Shown: positions 7,716 through 15,099 of the stretch, in pieces
Numbering within the stretch: the stretch's first letter is position 1
Layout: each line of letters starts with the position of its first letter
From: Clostridiaceae bacterium
Lineage (GTDB): Bacteria > Bacillota > Clostridia > UBA1212 > DUPL01
Assembly: GCA_012838385.1 (NCBI GenBank)
Contig: DUPL01000044.1
Coordinates: 19,642 to 83,641, forward strand
Direction: 5' to 3'
DNA: 64,000 nucleotides
Translations under genes and position numbers: made by a program
Notes under the pieces: model-generated
What the model was told of the DNA's origin: nothing
Database searches by the model: none
The model's input: the letters and a program-made list of their open reading frames with translations, nothing else

Positions 7716-8253
7716 GAATGTGCTTATTGCACTGGTTATATTGGTTGTACTTTCTATTCTGTTTGGTGTTATGCTGTTTGTCTTTATGAATGAAAACAAG
7801 AAAAACGTGGAGCAGTATGAAAAAAGGGAAATTGCAATTACCATCAATGGAGAGAGGGAAGTATATACCTTTGAAGAATTGATGGAGATAAGCCAGCCGG
7901 TTGATTTTAAGGCAATATACAAGCCTAGCAACAAGGAACCCATAGAAAAGACCTATACCGGAATAGAATTGAGGGACCTGCTTGAGAAGTTGGGGGCAGA
8001 CTTGGAGAACATGAAACAGATTACATTTACTGCAAAAGACGGTTTTCAGAAAGTGTACCGGGCAGAGGATGTAAGGAAGGAAACCAATGTATTTATAACG
8101 CATTTGGTGAATGGAAAGCCTTTCAACGAAGGCATTGATGTGATGGCATATGAAAAGGAACAGGAAGATGGCGGACCTTTTGTGGTAATAAAGGCGGAAG
8201 ACAAAGTAAGCCAGAACAGAGTAAAAATGCTTGTAGAGATTGTGGTGGAATGA
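7705..8253 (+). CDS. Membrane-anchored protein with molybdopterin-binding-like fold
   Basis: A 182-residue protein with one N-terminal hydrophobic helix (residues about 5-26) acting as a signal anchor, and an extracytoplasmic domain of the same PF00174-like pattern as the two lipoproteins: VYTFEELMEI, KTYTGIELRDLLEKLG, ITFTAKDGFQKVY, GGPFVVI, VKMLVEIVV. It starts at TTG (7705) with AAGGGG 8 bases upstream, overlapping the previous gene by 11 bases; no in-frame ATG competes. This is the third copy of the fold in one operon. Likely a cell-surface binding subunit for the ECF system; no catalytic residues recognised. Confidence 0.72.
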   Translation: MKNRNVLIALVILVVLSILFGVMLFVFMNENKKNVEQYEKREIAITINGEREVYTFEELMEISQPVDFKAIYKPSNKEPIEKTYTGIELRDLLEKLGADLENMKQITFTAKDGFQKVYRAEDVRKETNVFITHLVNGKPFNEGIDVMAYEKEQEDGGPFVVIKAEDKVSQNRVKMLVEIVVE

Positions 8254-8915
8254 AACTTACAGTAGAAAATCTAACAGTAATGTTTAAAAACAGAATTATA
8301 CTTGATAATGTATCATTACAAGTTGAAGCAGGAGAAATTGTTGCAGTAGTCGGACCAAATGGCAGTGGAAAATCCACACTTTGTACTGCAATTGCAGGTG
8401 TGTCTCAAAATTATGGACTGAGTACTGTTGGCAGAATAAGGATAGGTGACAAAGAGTTGTCCCAACTCAGTATTCATGAAAGATGCGCCTTGCTTGGTGT
8501 CATATTCCAGAATTCTGATAACTTTCTTTTTTCTCAATATGTTGAGGACGAGCTTCGGTTTGCGCCTGAAAATCTATGTGTTCCCAGGGCGGAAATTGAA
8601 ACAAGAATAAAAGAAGCTTTGGATTTTACCGGTATTAGCTATTTAAGACATAGAAAAATTCAGGAGCTTTCGGGAGGGGAGAAGAAGCTGGTTTCAATTG
8701 CGTCTGTTTTAACCATGATGAGCAAATTCCTAATAGCGGATGAAATAACTTCCGGAGTAGACGAGGACAGGAAGGTTCAGATACGGGAGATTCTAAGAAA
8801 ACTAGCCAAAGACAATATTGGAATACTAATGATATCCCACAACAGAAACGATATTGAAATTGCTGACAGAATATATGTATTAAAGGATGGCAAATTGCAT
8901 GATAGAACTGATTGA
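8250..8915 (+). CDS. ECF transporter ATPase EcfA
   Basis: A 221-residue ABC ATPase that energises the ECF importer. Motifs: Walker A GPNGSGKST (about 35-43), Q-loop IFQNSDN, signature LSGGEKK, Walker B FLIADEITSG, and the switch histidine in MISHNR. It lacks the long C-terminal extension of many EcfA proteins. Its start overlaps the preceding stop by 4 bases, indicating translational coupling. Confidence 0.92.
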   Translation: MKLTVENLTVMFKNRIILDNVSLQVEAGEIVAVVGPNGSGKSTLCTAIAGVSQNYGLSTVGRIRIGDKELSQLSIHERCALLGVIFQNSDNFLFSQYVEDELRFAPENLCVPRAEIETRIKEALDFTGISYLRHRKIQELSGGEKKLVSIASVLTMMSKFLIADEITSGVDEDRKVQIREILRKLAKDNIGILMISHNRNDIEIADRIYVLKDGKLHDRTD

Positions 8916-9552
8916 CGTATCCTTTGCGTATAACAAGAACAACATGGTTCTGAGAAATATTACATATACATTCAAAGAAGGTGTACTGTATGTTTTGGGC
9001 GGAAAAAACGGCTCAGGCAAAACCACAATGGGAAAACTAATGTGCGGCCTTGTAAAGACAAAACAAGGTATTGTCAAGGTAAGCGGAACCAATATATATA
9101 AAAAGACTGTTGGCGAGATATCAGAACATGTAGGGTATTTGTACCAGAATCCTGATTTGCAATTATTTGCACCGACCGTTTATGAAGAACTTGTTTTTCC
9201 TTATGAACTGAATGGAACACTGACTTATGAAATAAAAGAGAGGGCGGAAAAGCTGCTCCAGGTCTTCAAGCTTGAAGACAAAAAGGACACCTTTCCTCTG
9301 CTCATGTCCTTGGGAGAAAGACAGAGGCTTGCTCTTGCCACAATAATGATGAGGGACACCAAATTCATTATATTTGATGAACCGACATCCTCCATTGATG
9401 CGGAATGCAAAGCAATGATACATGAATTTATATTAAGCTTTGTTGAAAATGGAGGAGGAGCTTTTATAATATCACATGATGAGGATTTCAATTTGAACGG
9501 AGTAAACGGCATGAATCTGAGGATGGAAGGTGGAATGCTGTATGAAAAGTAG
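8899..9552 (+). CDS. ECF transporter ATPase EcfA'
   Basis: The second ABC ATPase of the ECF module, about 217 residues. Walker A GKNGSGKTT, Q-loop YQNPDLQLF, Walker B FIIFDEPTS and ISHDE are canonical. The ABC signature reads MSLGERQ rather than LSGGE/Q, so one of the two composite ATP sites may be weak. An in-frame ATG at 8887 exists, but the ATG at 8899 has AAGGATGG at proper spacing and gives the usual MIELIDVSFAY start. It overlaps EcfA by 17 bases. Confidence 0.9.
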   Translation: MIELIDVSFAYNKNNMVLRNITYTFKEGVLYVLGGKNGSGKTTMGKLMCGLVKTKQGIVKVSGTNIYKKTVGEISEHVGYLYQNPDLQLFAPTVYEELVFPYELNGTLTYEIKERAEKLLQVFKLEDKKDTFPLLMSLGERQRLALATIMMRDTKFIIFDEPTSSIDAECKAMIHEFILSFVENGGGAFIISHDEDFNLNGVNGMNLRMEGGMLYEK

Positions 9553-10279
9553 ACTGGATCCAAGAATCACCATGTTGTTTATTGTACTGACATCCACACT
9601 GTCCGTCCTTGCCTCAAATGTATATTGGCTGCTGCTGGTCTTTTTATTGACCCTGTTGTTAAACATTGTATTCAGATTAAATCCATTGAAGACTCTGTAC
9701 AGAATGAGAAGGCTTGTGTCAATGATAATCTTCATAGCCTTTTTCCAAAGCCTCACAACTTCGGGAGGGAGACCAATTATTACTTTGCTCGGTGCAAATA
9801 TTGTAACTTCCAAAGGACTTGTGGACAGCTTGTCTTTTGTACTCAGGATGGGCAACATAATGCTGGCCGTCATGCTCGGTACAAAACATGACAGTCGTGA
9901 TATGATAGACGGACTTGCAAAACTCAAGATTCCTTATGAGCTGGCCTTTATGACAGGAATAGCACTCAAGTTTATTCCACTGTTTGGTCAGGAGTTTGCC
10001 GATAGAATAAAAGCCGTAAGTTTGAGAGGAATAAATATTAAGAAACTCAAGCTGTCAAAAAAGATAAAAATCTATTCACACATTTTGGTGCCTGCAATTT
10101 CCGGCAGCATTATCAAGAGCAGGGATATTGCCTCATCCATGGAGACAAGGGGATTCAGGGCGTATCCTGATAGAACCAATTTAAGAGTATTGAAACTAAA
10201 ATTAGCAGACTATATCGCAATGATAATTGCATCATCAATATTTTTACTAATCATATACTTTATGTTTGCAAGGAGGTAG
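9542..10279 (+). CDS. ECF transporter transmembrane coupling protein EcfT
   Basis: A 245-residue EcfT/CbiQ-family scaffold with hydrophobic helices in the first 120 residues and one at the C-terminus. The cytoplasmic coupling region contains the Arg-containing motifs SLRGI and SMETRGF, which correspond to the conserved paired ARG-type motifs contacting the two ATPases. The start at ATG 9542 uses GGAAGGTGG 8 bases upstream and overlaps EcfA' by 11 bases; an upstream in-frame GTG (9530) is less likely. It completes the S-A-A'-T importer. Confidence 0.9.
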   Translation: MKSRLDPRITMLFIVLTSTLSVLASNVYWLLLVFLLTLLLNIVFRLNPLKTLYRMRRLVSMIIFIAFFQSLTTSGGRPIITLLGANIVTSKGLVDSLSFVLRMGNIMLAVMLGTKHDSRDMIDGLAKLKIPYELAFMTGIALKFIPLFGQEFADRIKAVSLRGINIKKLKLSKKIKIYSHILVPAISGSIIKSRDIASSMETRGFRAYPDRTNLRVLKLKLADYIAMIIASSIFLLIIYFMFARR

Positions 10280-10281
10280 TT

Positions 10282-11022
10282 ATGAAAGTATTAACGGTAA
10301 CGGGGCTTAGCGGAAGCGGAAAGACCACCGTAATAGAGAATTTGATAAAAGAACTAAAAAGAAGAGGTTATTCCATAGGAAGTGTAAAGGAGATTCATTA
10401 TGAGGCGTTTGCCATTGATACTCCTGGAAAGAACACCTACAGACACAGACAAGCAGGAGCAGAAATTGTAACAGCAAGAGCTCACAATGAAACAGACATA
10501 TTGTATCCCGGACACCTGCCGATTTACGAAGTGCTCTCCCACTATAATCAGGACTATGTTTTGCTTGAAGGAGTAAGGGACTGTGTGGCTCCGGAGATTG
10601 CTGTTTGCAAGGAAGATGCTGAGCCTGAAATAACTCCTCTTACGTTTGCAGTAAGTGGAAGGTTTGCAAACACCGGTGTTACGGAGTACAAGGGTCTTCC
10701 TGTAATATCAGCAGTTGATGACATAGGAAGACTGGCAGACCTTGTCGAGGAAAAGGTTCCGAGTTTAATGCATGATATAGAGTATGAATGCTGTGGTGAA
10801 TGCGGTACGGATTGTAGAGGATTTCTTGCAAGGCTTCTGAAGGGAGAGGTTGTCAGTTCCGATTGCGTACTGAGTCAAAGAGAAGTCAAGTTGATTATCG
10901 ACGGTCAGGATATTGTAATGGTGCCTTTTGTTCAAAGGATACTGAAAAACGCAGTGGTGGGAGTTGTATCGGAACTTAATGGGTACAAGGAAGGAAAGAA
11001 GATAGTAATAGAGATAGAATGA
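10282..11022 (+). CDS. mobB: MobB-like GTP-binding protein with C-terminal cysteine domain
   Basis: A 246-residue protein. Residues 1-165 are a P-loop GTPase of the molybdopterin-guanine dinucleotide adaptor MobB type: GLSGSGKTT (8-16), SVKEIHYEAFAIDTPGKNTYRHRQAGA, LLEGVRD. The rest is an extra domain opening with CCGECGTDCRGF and ending in a region like that of fused MobB proteins (VPFVQRILKNAVVGVVSEL). The cysteine cluster may bind a metal or an Fe-S centre. Start ATG has AGGAGG at 10271-10276. Its place at the end of the ECF operon ties the imported compound to Mo/W cofactor metabolism. No MobA partner is visible in the window. Confidence 0.85.
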   Translation: MKVLTVTGLSGSGKTTVIENLIKELKRRGYSIGSVKEIHYEAFAIDTPGKNTYRHRQAGAEIVTARAHNETDILYPGHLPIYEVLSHYNQDYVLLEGVRDCVAPEIAVCKEDAEPEITPLTFAVSGRFANTGVTEYKGLPVISAVDDIGRLADLVEEKVPSLMHDIEYECCGECGTDCRGFLARLLKGEVVSSDCVLSQREVKLIIDGQDIVMVPFVQRILKNAVVGVVSELNGYKEGKKIVIEIE

Positions 11023-11672
11023 TGGGCGAAATTATTAAGCGGTTCGAGAGCAAGAAAAACAGTGTTTTTCTAGTAAGTGTGGAAGGAATCATGCAAGTTG
11101 TAAAGGTGCATGAATCAGAGGAAAAAGCCTACTTTGAATCAGAGGTTTTAAAAAGGCTTTACTTGTATGCTAACGTACCAAAGGTTATTAAGGTAGAATC
11201 AAACAGGATCTACATGGAATACATAGAGGGAAAACTTGCTGTTGACTACTTTCTCGAATGCGATACTGAAGAAGTAAAAGAACTGGCAAGACAGATGCTA
11301 TCCTTTTGCCGGGTTTACTCAGACCAATTTGATAACTTCCGTTTGTCGGATACAAACTTCCGGAATTTTATCGTGGTTGAAATGGACGAAGAAATTGAAT
11401 TGTACGGTGTTGATTTTGAGGAAAGGGAAGAAGGCACACTGATAAAAAGTGCAGCTGAACTGTGTGCTTTCTCGTTTTTGTATGATGTTGATGCTTATAA
11501 GAAGAAAACCTTTTACAATACAATTGCATCAAATTGCTCCGAGCAGGAAGTTGACTTTTTAAACGACTATATTTTTAATAGCTTGAATAAGCTTATTAAA
11601 AGACGCAGATTGAATTTAAATGTTAAAAGTGTCTTTGAAGAATTGGTAATTGGCAACGGGCATATGGTATAA
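11019..11672 (+). CDS. Small protein-kinase-fold protein (candidate small-molecule kinase)
   Basis: A 217-residue cytoplasmic protein resembling minimal Bud32/LPS-kinase-like kinases. Visible elements: a VVK lysine after a short beta hairpin (about residue 28), an acidic helix YFESEVL, a hinge-like YMEYIEG, a catalytic-loop-like SDTNFRNFI (about 109-117, with D and N), and a VDFEE metal-binding motif in place of DFG (about 135). It overlaps MobB by 4 bases, so it belongs to the same transcript. In context it could phosphorylate a dephosphorylated pterin brought in by the ECF transporter, but that is inference; protein kinase activity cannot be excluded. Confidence 0.55.
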   Translation: MMGEIIKRFESKKNSVFLVSVEGIMQVVKVHESEEKAYFESEVLKRLYLYANVPKVIKVESNRIYMEYIEGKLAVDYFLECDTEEVKELARQMLSFCRVYSDQFDNFRLSDTNFRNFIVVEMDEEIELYGVDFEEREEGTLIKSAAELCAFSFLYDVDAYKKKTFYNTIASNCSEQEVDFLNDYIFNSLNKLIKRRRLNLNVKSVFEELVIGNGHMV

Positions 11673-11718
11673 TATATAATCCATAGAGTTTGAATATGCG
11701 AAAAGGGAGTGAGATGGC

Positions 11719-12453
11719 ATGAAGGTAACACTCAAGGACAAGGTTGTAGTTGTAACTGGTGCGGGAGGCGGCATCGGCAGCGCCATCTGTGAGGGGGTGG
11801 CTAAAGAGGGTGCGAGGATTGCACTTTGCGGCGGCAACAACCTGGAAAAGCTGAATGCCTCAGCGGACATTATTAGGGAATACGGTGTTGACCCATATGT
11901 TCTTCCAGGTGATCTTGCCAACATGGATTTTCTGACAACTTGCATTGACAAAATAGCACAGCATTTTGGCAGAATTGACATACTTATTAACAATGCCGGA
12001 ATTGCACACAATGCTCCATTTGAAGAAACAAAAATGGAGGATTTTGACAGGATAATGAATATAAACGTAAAGGTGCCTTTTGTTTTATGCCAGAAGGTGC
12101 TTCCATATTTGCGTGAATCGAATCATGCTACAATTATCAACATTGCATCTGTTGTTGCCCACAAAGGGTATGTAAATCAGGCAATATACACTGCATCCAA
12201 GCATGCCCTGCACGGGTTTACAAAATCGCTTGCAAACGAGGTCTATGCTGAAAATATTAGAGTTCATACTGTTTGTCCGGGTGGAGTATTTACCGATATG
12301 GTTAAGGTAACACGTCCGGATCTGACTGGTGAGGATATGATTATGCCTGAAGAGATTGCGGATATTGTCCTATTCCTCCTTACAAGAAGAGGCAATGCTG
12401 TCATTGACGATATCTGCGTGCGGAGAGCTGCAAAAAATCCATTTGATGTATGA
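11719..12453 (+). CDS. Short-chain dehydrogenase/reductase
   Basis: A 244-residue classical SDR with the NAD(P) motif TGAGGGIG (14-21), the NNAG motif (about 89-92), and the active-site pattern S...YTASK with Tyr near 155. The PGGVFTD segment follows as in 3-oxoacyl-ACP reductase-like members. Start ATG is preceded by AAGGGAGTGAG. It lies 46 bases after the kinase-like gene, where TTGGCA/TATATA at 11650-11678 may give it an independent promoter. Substrate unknown; it may or may not belong to the cofactor operon. Confidence 0.88.
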   Translation: MKVTLKDKVVVVTGAGGGIGSAICEGVAKEGARIALCGGNNLEKLNASADIIREYGVDPYVLPGDLANMDFLTTCIDKIAQHFGRIDILINNAGIAHNAPFEETKMEDFDRIMNINVKVPFVLCQKVLPYLRESNHATIINIASVVAHKGYVNQAIYTASKHALHGFTKSLANEVYAENIRVHTVCPGGVFTDMVKVTRPDLTGEDMIMPEEIADIVLFLLTRRGNAVIDDICVRRAAKNPFDV

Positions 12454-12456
12454 AAA

Positions 12457-12493
12457 AAAGAGGAAAAAACCATAATGGAGTTTTTTCCTCTTT
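12457..12493. terminator. Bidirectional terminator between convergent genes
   Basis: AAAGAGGAAAAAAC (12457-12470) and GTTTTTTCCTCTTT (12480-12493) form a perfect 14-bp stem with a 9-base loop. A-rich and T-rich flanks let it work for both the SDR and the minus-strand MoaD-like gene. Confidence 0.85.
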
Positions 12494-12497
12494 GCTT

Positions 12498-12749
12498 TTA
12501 TCCCGCAATTATGACAGGAAATATTTTTATCCTGTCGCCATCTTTAATCGGATCGTTCCAGTTGTGTTTGACACTGTTTATGGTTGCAAATCCAACTTCT
12601 TCATCAGGAATGTTCAATAACGAAACAAGTTCATCCAATAGGATTTCATCTCTTCCGTCAATTGAGAGTTCAAAACTGTTCTCGTCGTCCTTGAACCTTT
12701 CCTTGTTGTACTTTTTCAATGTGTGAAACAGCTCAACAGTTATAACCAT
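12498..12749 (-). CDS. MoaD/ThiS-like sulfur carrier protein of the AOR operon
   Basis: An 83-residue beta-grasp protein (MVITVELFHTLKKY at the start; VGFATINSVKH and DPIKDGDRIKIFPVIIAG at the end). Such carriers accompany aldehyde ferredoxin oxidoreductase genes and are thought to supply sulfur for the pterin dithiolene. The tail ends Ala-Gly, not the Gly-Gly normally needed for adenylation and thiocarboxylation. The start at ATG 12749 is chosen because AAGGAG lies 10 bases before it; an in-frame TTG at 12758 sits too close to that site. It overlaps the AOR stop region, so the two are translationally coupled. A ThiF/MoeB-like E1 lies 2.3 kb away. Confidence 0.82.
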   Translation of the reverse strand: MVITVELFHTLKKYNKERFKDDENSFELSIDGRDEILLDELVSLLNIPDEEVGFATINSVKHNWNDPIKDGDRIKIFPVIIAG

Positions 12750-12750
12750 C

Positions 12751-14529
12751 TTAGACAAACTCCTTTATTGACTCATCTTCTTCAGCCAAAATTTCCTCGC
12801 AACGCCTTGCATATTCTTCTGCAATCTCGTTTGCCATATACTGATCAAGTTTGCCTGTTGTTGTTGGTGTTTCAAAAAATCTCTTGGGAAGCTTTACATC
12901 CTGTATTGCAAAGCCCAAGGATTTCTTAATCTCTAGCTTTGTTCTCAGGATACGCTTTGCAATATCTGTCAGTGTTTCGTCAGTATAGTCAAGCCCAACG
13001 CATTTAAGGACCATCCTGATATTTTCCCTGCTGTATACTTTACGTGCAAACAGGCATATGATTAAAGAATTCAGCAGGCAGCGCTCGATTTCCTCGCTAA
13101 TAAGGTAGTCTACGAGTTTTTCCTTGTCAAGCTCCTTGTCCCTGTTGGACTGGTCATATGAATAGCCTGCATTACAGAGGTGAGAATGTCTTGCGCCTAC
13201 CAATGCGCCTACAAGAGAGCCGTAGCCCGTGTGGTAACCAGGCATTTCGTTACCAGCAATCTGCATGCCAAAATCATAACCGCCATACTTCTTGGCTACG
13301 TGTTTTACTCCCTTGCCCATATCGGTATAGAGCTGATTGACACCTTGTGCAATGTAGTCGACAGCTTTAGCAAGGTTTACATAATCGCCCATCTTCAAAG
13401 GCAGAATGGTTTGCTCTTCTGTAATGATGCCCCTTTCAAGAGCTTCACAAGCCCATCCCAGAACAACACCGCAGGACATGGCGTCAAGCCCGTTTCTTTC
13501 AACAGCATCGATAACGTATAAAACTCCATCCGTATTATCAACACCAAGGAATGAGCCAAGTGCATAAATTAGTTCGTAGTCGTATCCGACCGAAATCGCT
13601 TCGTACTCATAGCCGTGGTCAAATTCACGTCTGAACTGTCCTATGTGTATGCATCCAACAGGACATCCTGTGCATGCCATTTTTCTAATCAGGTTGTTCT
13701 TCGCAAAGGCCTCTCCTGAAATATTTTCAGCATGCTCAAAAGTTCCAGAGGTAAGGTTTCGGGTCGGAAGACCTCCCATGGCGCTCAATGGCTCTACGTT
13801 TATGGGAGTGCCGGCATCATGATATTTTGCCATTACTTCTGTTTCGGTTACCTGTTTGTACAGTTTGGAGTAGGTCTTGAAATAGTCCTTGAAATTGGGT
13901 ATTGGCATGGGAAGATCGCCTGTAACCTGCATTGCTTTCATAAGCTTGCTGCCAAAAACGGCACCCAGGCCCAGTCTTCCAAAATGTCTGTATGTGTCAA
14001 CGCAAACACTTGCATAGGAGCACAGATTTTCACCTGCAGGACCTATGCGGATGATGGAACGCTTTCCGCTTCCATGCTCCCTGTTTCTGATATATGAGCC
14101 TACCTTGTCGGAGTCCATTCCCCAAAAAGCGCGTGCGTCCTTTATTTCCACTCCTGTTTGTGTAACTGTAACATAACAAGGTTTTTGAGATTTACCTGTA
14201 ATTACTATGGCGTCATAGCCTGCATGCAGCATTGTGAAGGCGAGTCTGCCACCTGCATAGGACTCACCCAGTTCTCCTGTTAGAGGAGAAACAAACATGG
14301 CTACAGTCTTGGTTATGACTGGAAATACAGATGAAGCTGCGCCAATTGCAAAAATTATAGGTTGATCCTCATGAAGGGGAGGCAAATCAGGATTCATGTT
14401 TTCCTGTAGGAGTTTTGAGGCAACTCCCACACCTCCCAAATAGGCTCTAAGATCCTTTCTCTTGTCAACCCTTATGCGGCCTGTTGAGAGATTTATATTC
14501 AAAACTCTTATGTAATCTTTATAAAACAT
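12751..14529 (-). CDS. Aldehyde ferredoxin oxidoreductase family protein (tungsten/molybdenum bis-pterin enzyme)
   Basis: A 592-residue member of the AOR family, oxygen-sensitive W/Mo-bispterin enzymes that usually oxidise aldehydes with ferredoxin. The N-terminus (VLNINLSTGRI, then YLGGVGVASKLL) and SPLTGELGESYAGG are classic. The Fe4S4 ligands are ACTGCPVGC (about residues 283-291) and a Cys near 490 in NSLIICLFAR. In canonical enzymes that last motif reads DxxGLC; here Asp is Asn, so this may be a divergent subfamily such as YdhV-like. Start ATG 14529 has GGAGGAAG upstream and overlaps the ferredoxin gene by 11 bases; a more distal start would lack a site. Substrate unknown. Confidence 0.9.
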   Translation of the reverse strand: MFYKDYIRVLNINLSTGRIRVDKRKDLRAYLGGVGVASKLLQENMNPDLPPLHEDQPIIFAIGAASSVFPVITKTVAMFVSPLTGELGESYAGGRLAFTMLHAGYDAIVITGKSQKPCYVTVTQTGVEIKDARAFWGMDSDKVGSYIRNREHGSGKRSIIRIGPAGENLCSYASVCVDTYRHFGRLGLGAVFGSKLMKAMQVTGDLPMPIPNFKDYFKTYSKLYKQVTETEVMAKYHDAGTPINVEPLSAMGGLPTRNLTSGTFEHAENISGEAFAKNNLIRKMACTGCPVGCIHIGQFRREFDHGYEYEAISVGYDYELIYALGSFLGVDNTDGVLYVIDAVERNGLDAMSCGVVLGWACEALERGIITEEQTILPLKMGDYVNLAKAVDYIAQGVNQLYTDMGKGVKHVAKKYGGYDFGMQIAGNEMPGYHTGYGSLVGALVGARHSHLCNAGYSYDQSNRDKELDKEKLVDYLISEEIERCLLNSLIICLFARKVYSRENIRMVLKCVGLDYTDETLTDIAKRILRTKLEIKKSLGFAIQDVKLPKRFFETPTTTGKLDQYMANEIAEEYARRCEEILAEEDESIKEFV

Positions 14530-14938
14530 CGTCGACTTCCTCCATTGTAAGACATTGATGTGGACAGAATCTTGTGCAGGATCCACAGTGTTTGCAGATT
14601 ATTGGCAAATTCTCTTCCTCGTCAAAAAACACCGCACCAACTATGCAAGCATCAACACACTTTTTGCATCCGGTACACATATCCTTGTTAAGCAGGACAC
14701 CGCCTCCTTTACGTTCAACCAACGCACCTGTAGGACAAGCTTCAAGACATGCTCTGTCATCCTTGCATGCGTGGCATACAGTTGCATAGAATCCGTGTTT
14801 CAAGCCTCCGTTTGTCTTTATTTTTATTGCACTTTTTGAAATGGAGAAGTTGTGTTTGTTGACAGCTGCACATACGGTCATGCATGAAAAGCAGCCAATG
14901 CACTTCCTCATTCCGTCTGTTCTAAGCGCTCTTGCCAC
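14519..14938 (-). CDS. Ferredoxin-like electron transfer subunit with four 4Fe-4S motifs
   Basis: A 139-residue protein with four cysteine groups: CIGCFSCMTVC, CHACKDDRACLEAC, CTGCKKCVDAC and CKHCGSCTRFC, each supplying ligands for a cubane cluster. It resembles the YdhY/HycB-type iron-sulfur partner of AOR-family enzymes and would pass electrons from the downstream AOR. It starts at GTG 14938 with AGAAAGGAAG 8 bases upstream. It is the promoter-proximal gene of the three-gene minus-strand operon. Confidence 0.9.
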   Translation of the reverse strand: MARALRTDGMRKCIGCFSCMTVCAAVNKHNFSISKSAIKIKTNGGLKHGFYATVCHACKDDRACLEACPTGALVERKGGGVLLNKDMCTGCKKCVDACIVGAVFFDEEENLPIICKHCGSCTRFCPHQCLTMEEVDDVL

Positions 14939-14976
14939 TTAAATGACTTCCTTTCTAAAAAAATTGTACAGTATCT

Positions 14977-15004
14977 ATCATATCATATATTTTATGTATT
15001 TCAA
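14977..15004 (-). promoter_or_regulatory. Promoter of the ferredoxin-AOR-MoaD operon
   Basis: On the minus strand TTGAAA (15004-14999) and TATGAT (14982-14977) are separated by 16 bases, about 40 bases before the GTG start. Confidence 0.55.
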
Positions 15005-15049
15005 TATACTTTGTTAAAAAATAATCAATTTCTACATGTCCAATTTTAT

Positions 15050-15078
15050 TTGTATTATTGAGGGAAAATTAGTATACT
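15050..15078 (+). promoter_or_regulatory. Promoter candidate for the ThiF-like gene
   Basis: TTGTAT (15050-15055) and TATACT (15073-15078) with a 17-base spacer. TTGAGG/TAATAT at 15058-15086 is an alternative. It sits back to back with the AOR operon promoter. Confidence 0.4.
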
Positions 15079-15099
15079 AATAATATAGGGGTGAACAGA

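Noticed and set aside
12475..12726. Plus-strand open frame opposite the MoaD-like gene
   Set aside because: It starts inside the bidirectional terminator, and the minus-strand frame has a beta-grasp pattern and a good ribosome binding site.
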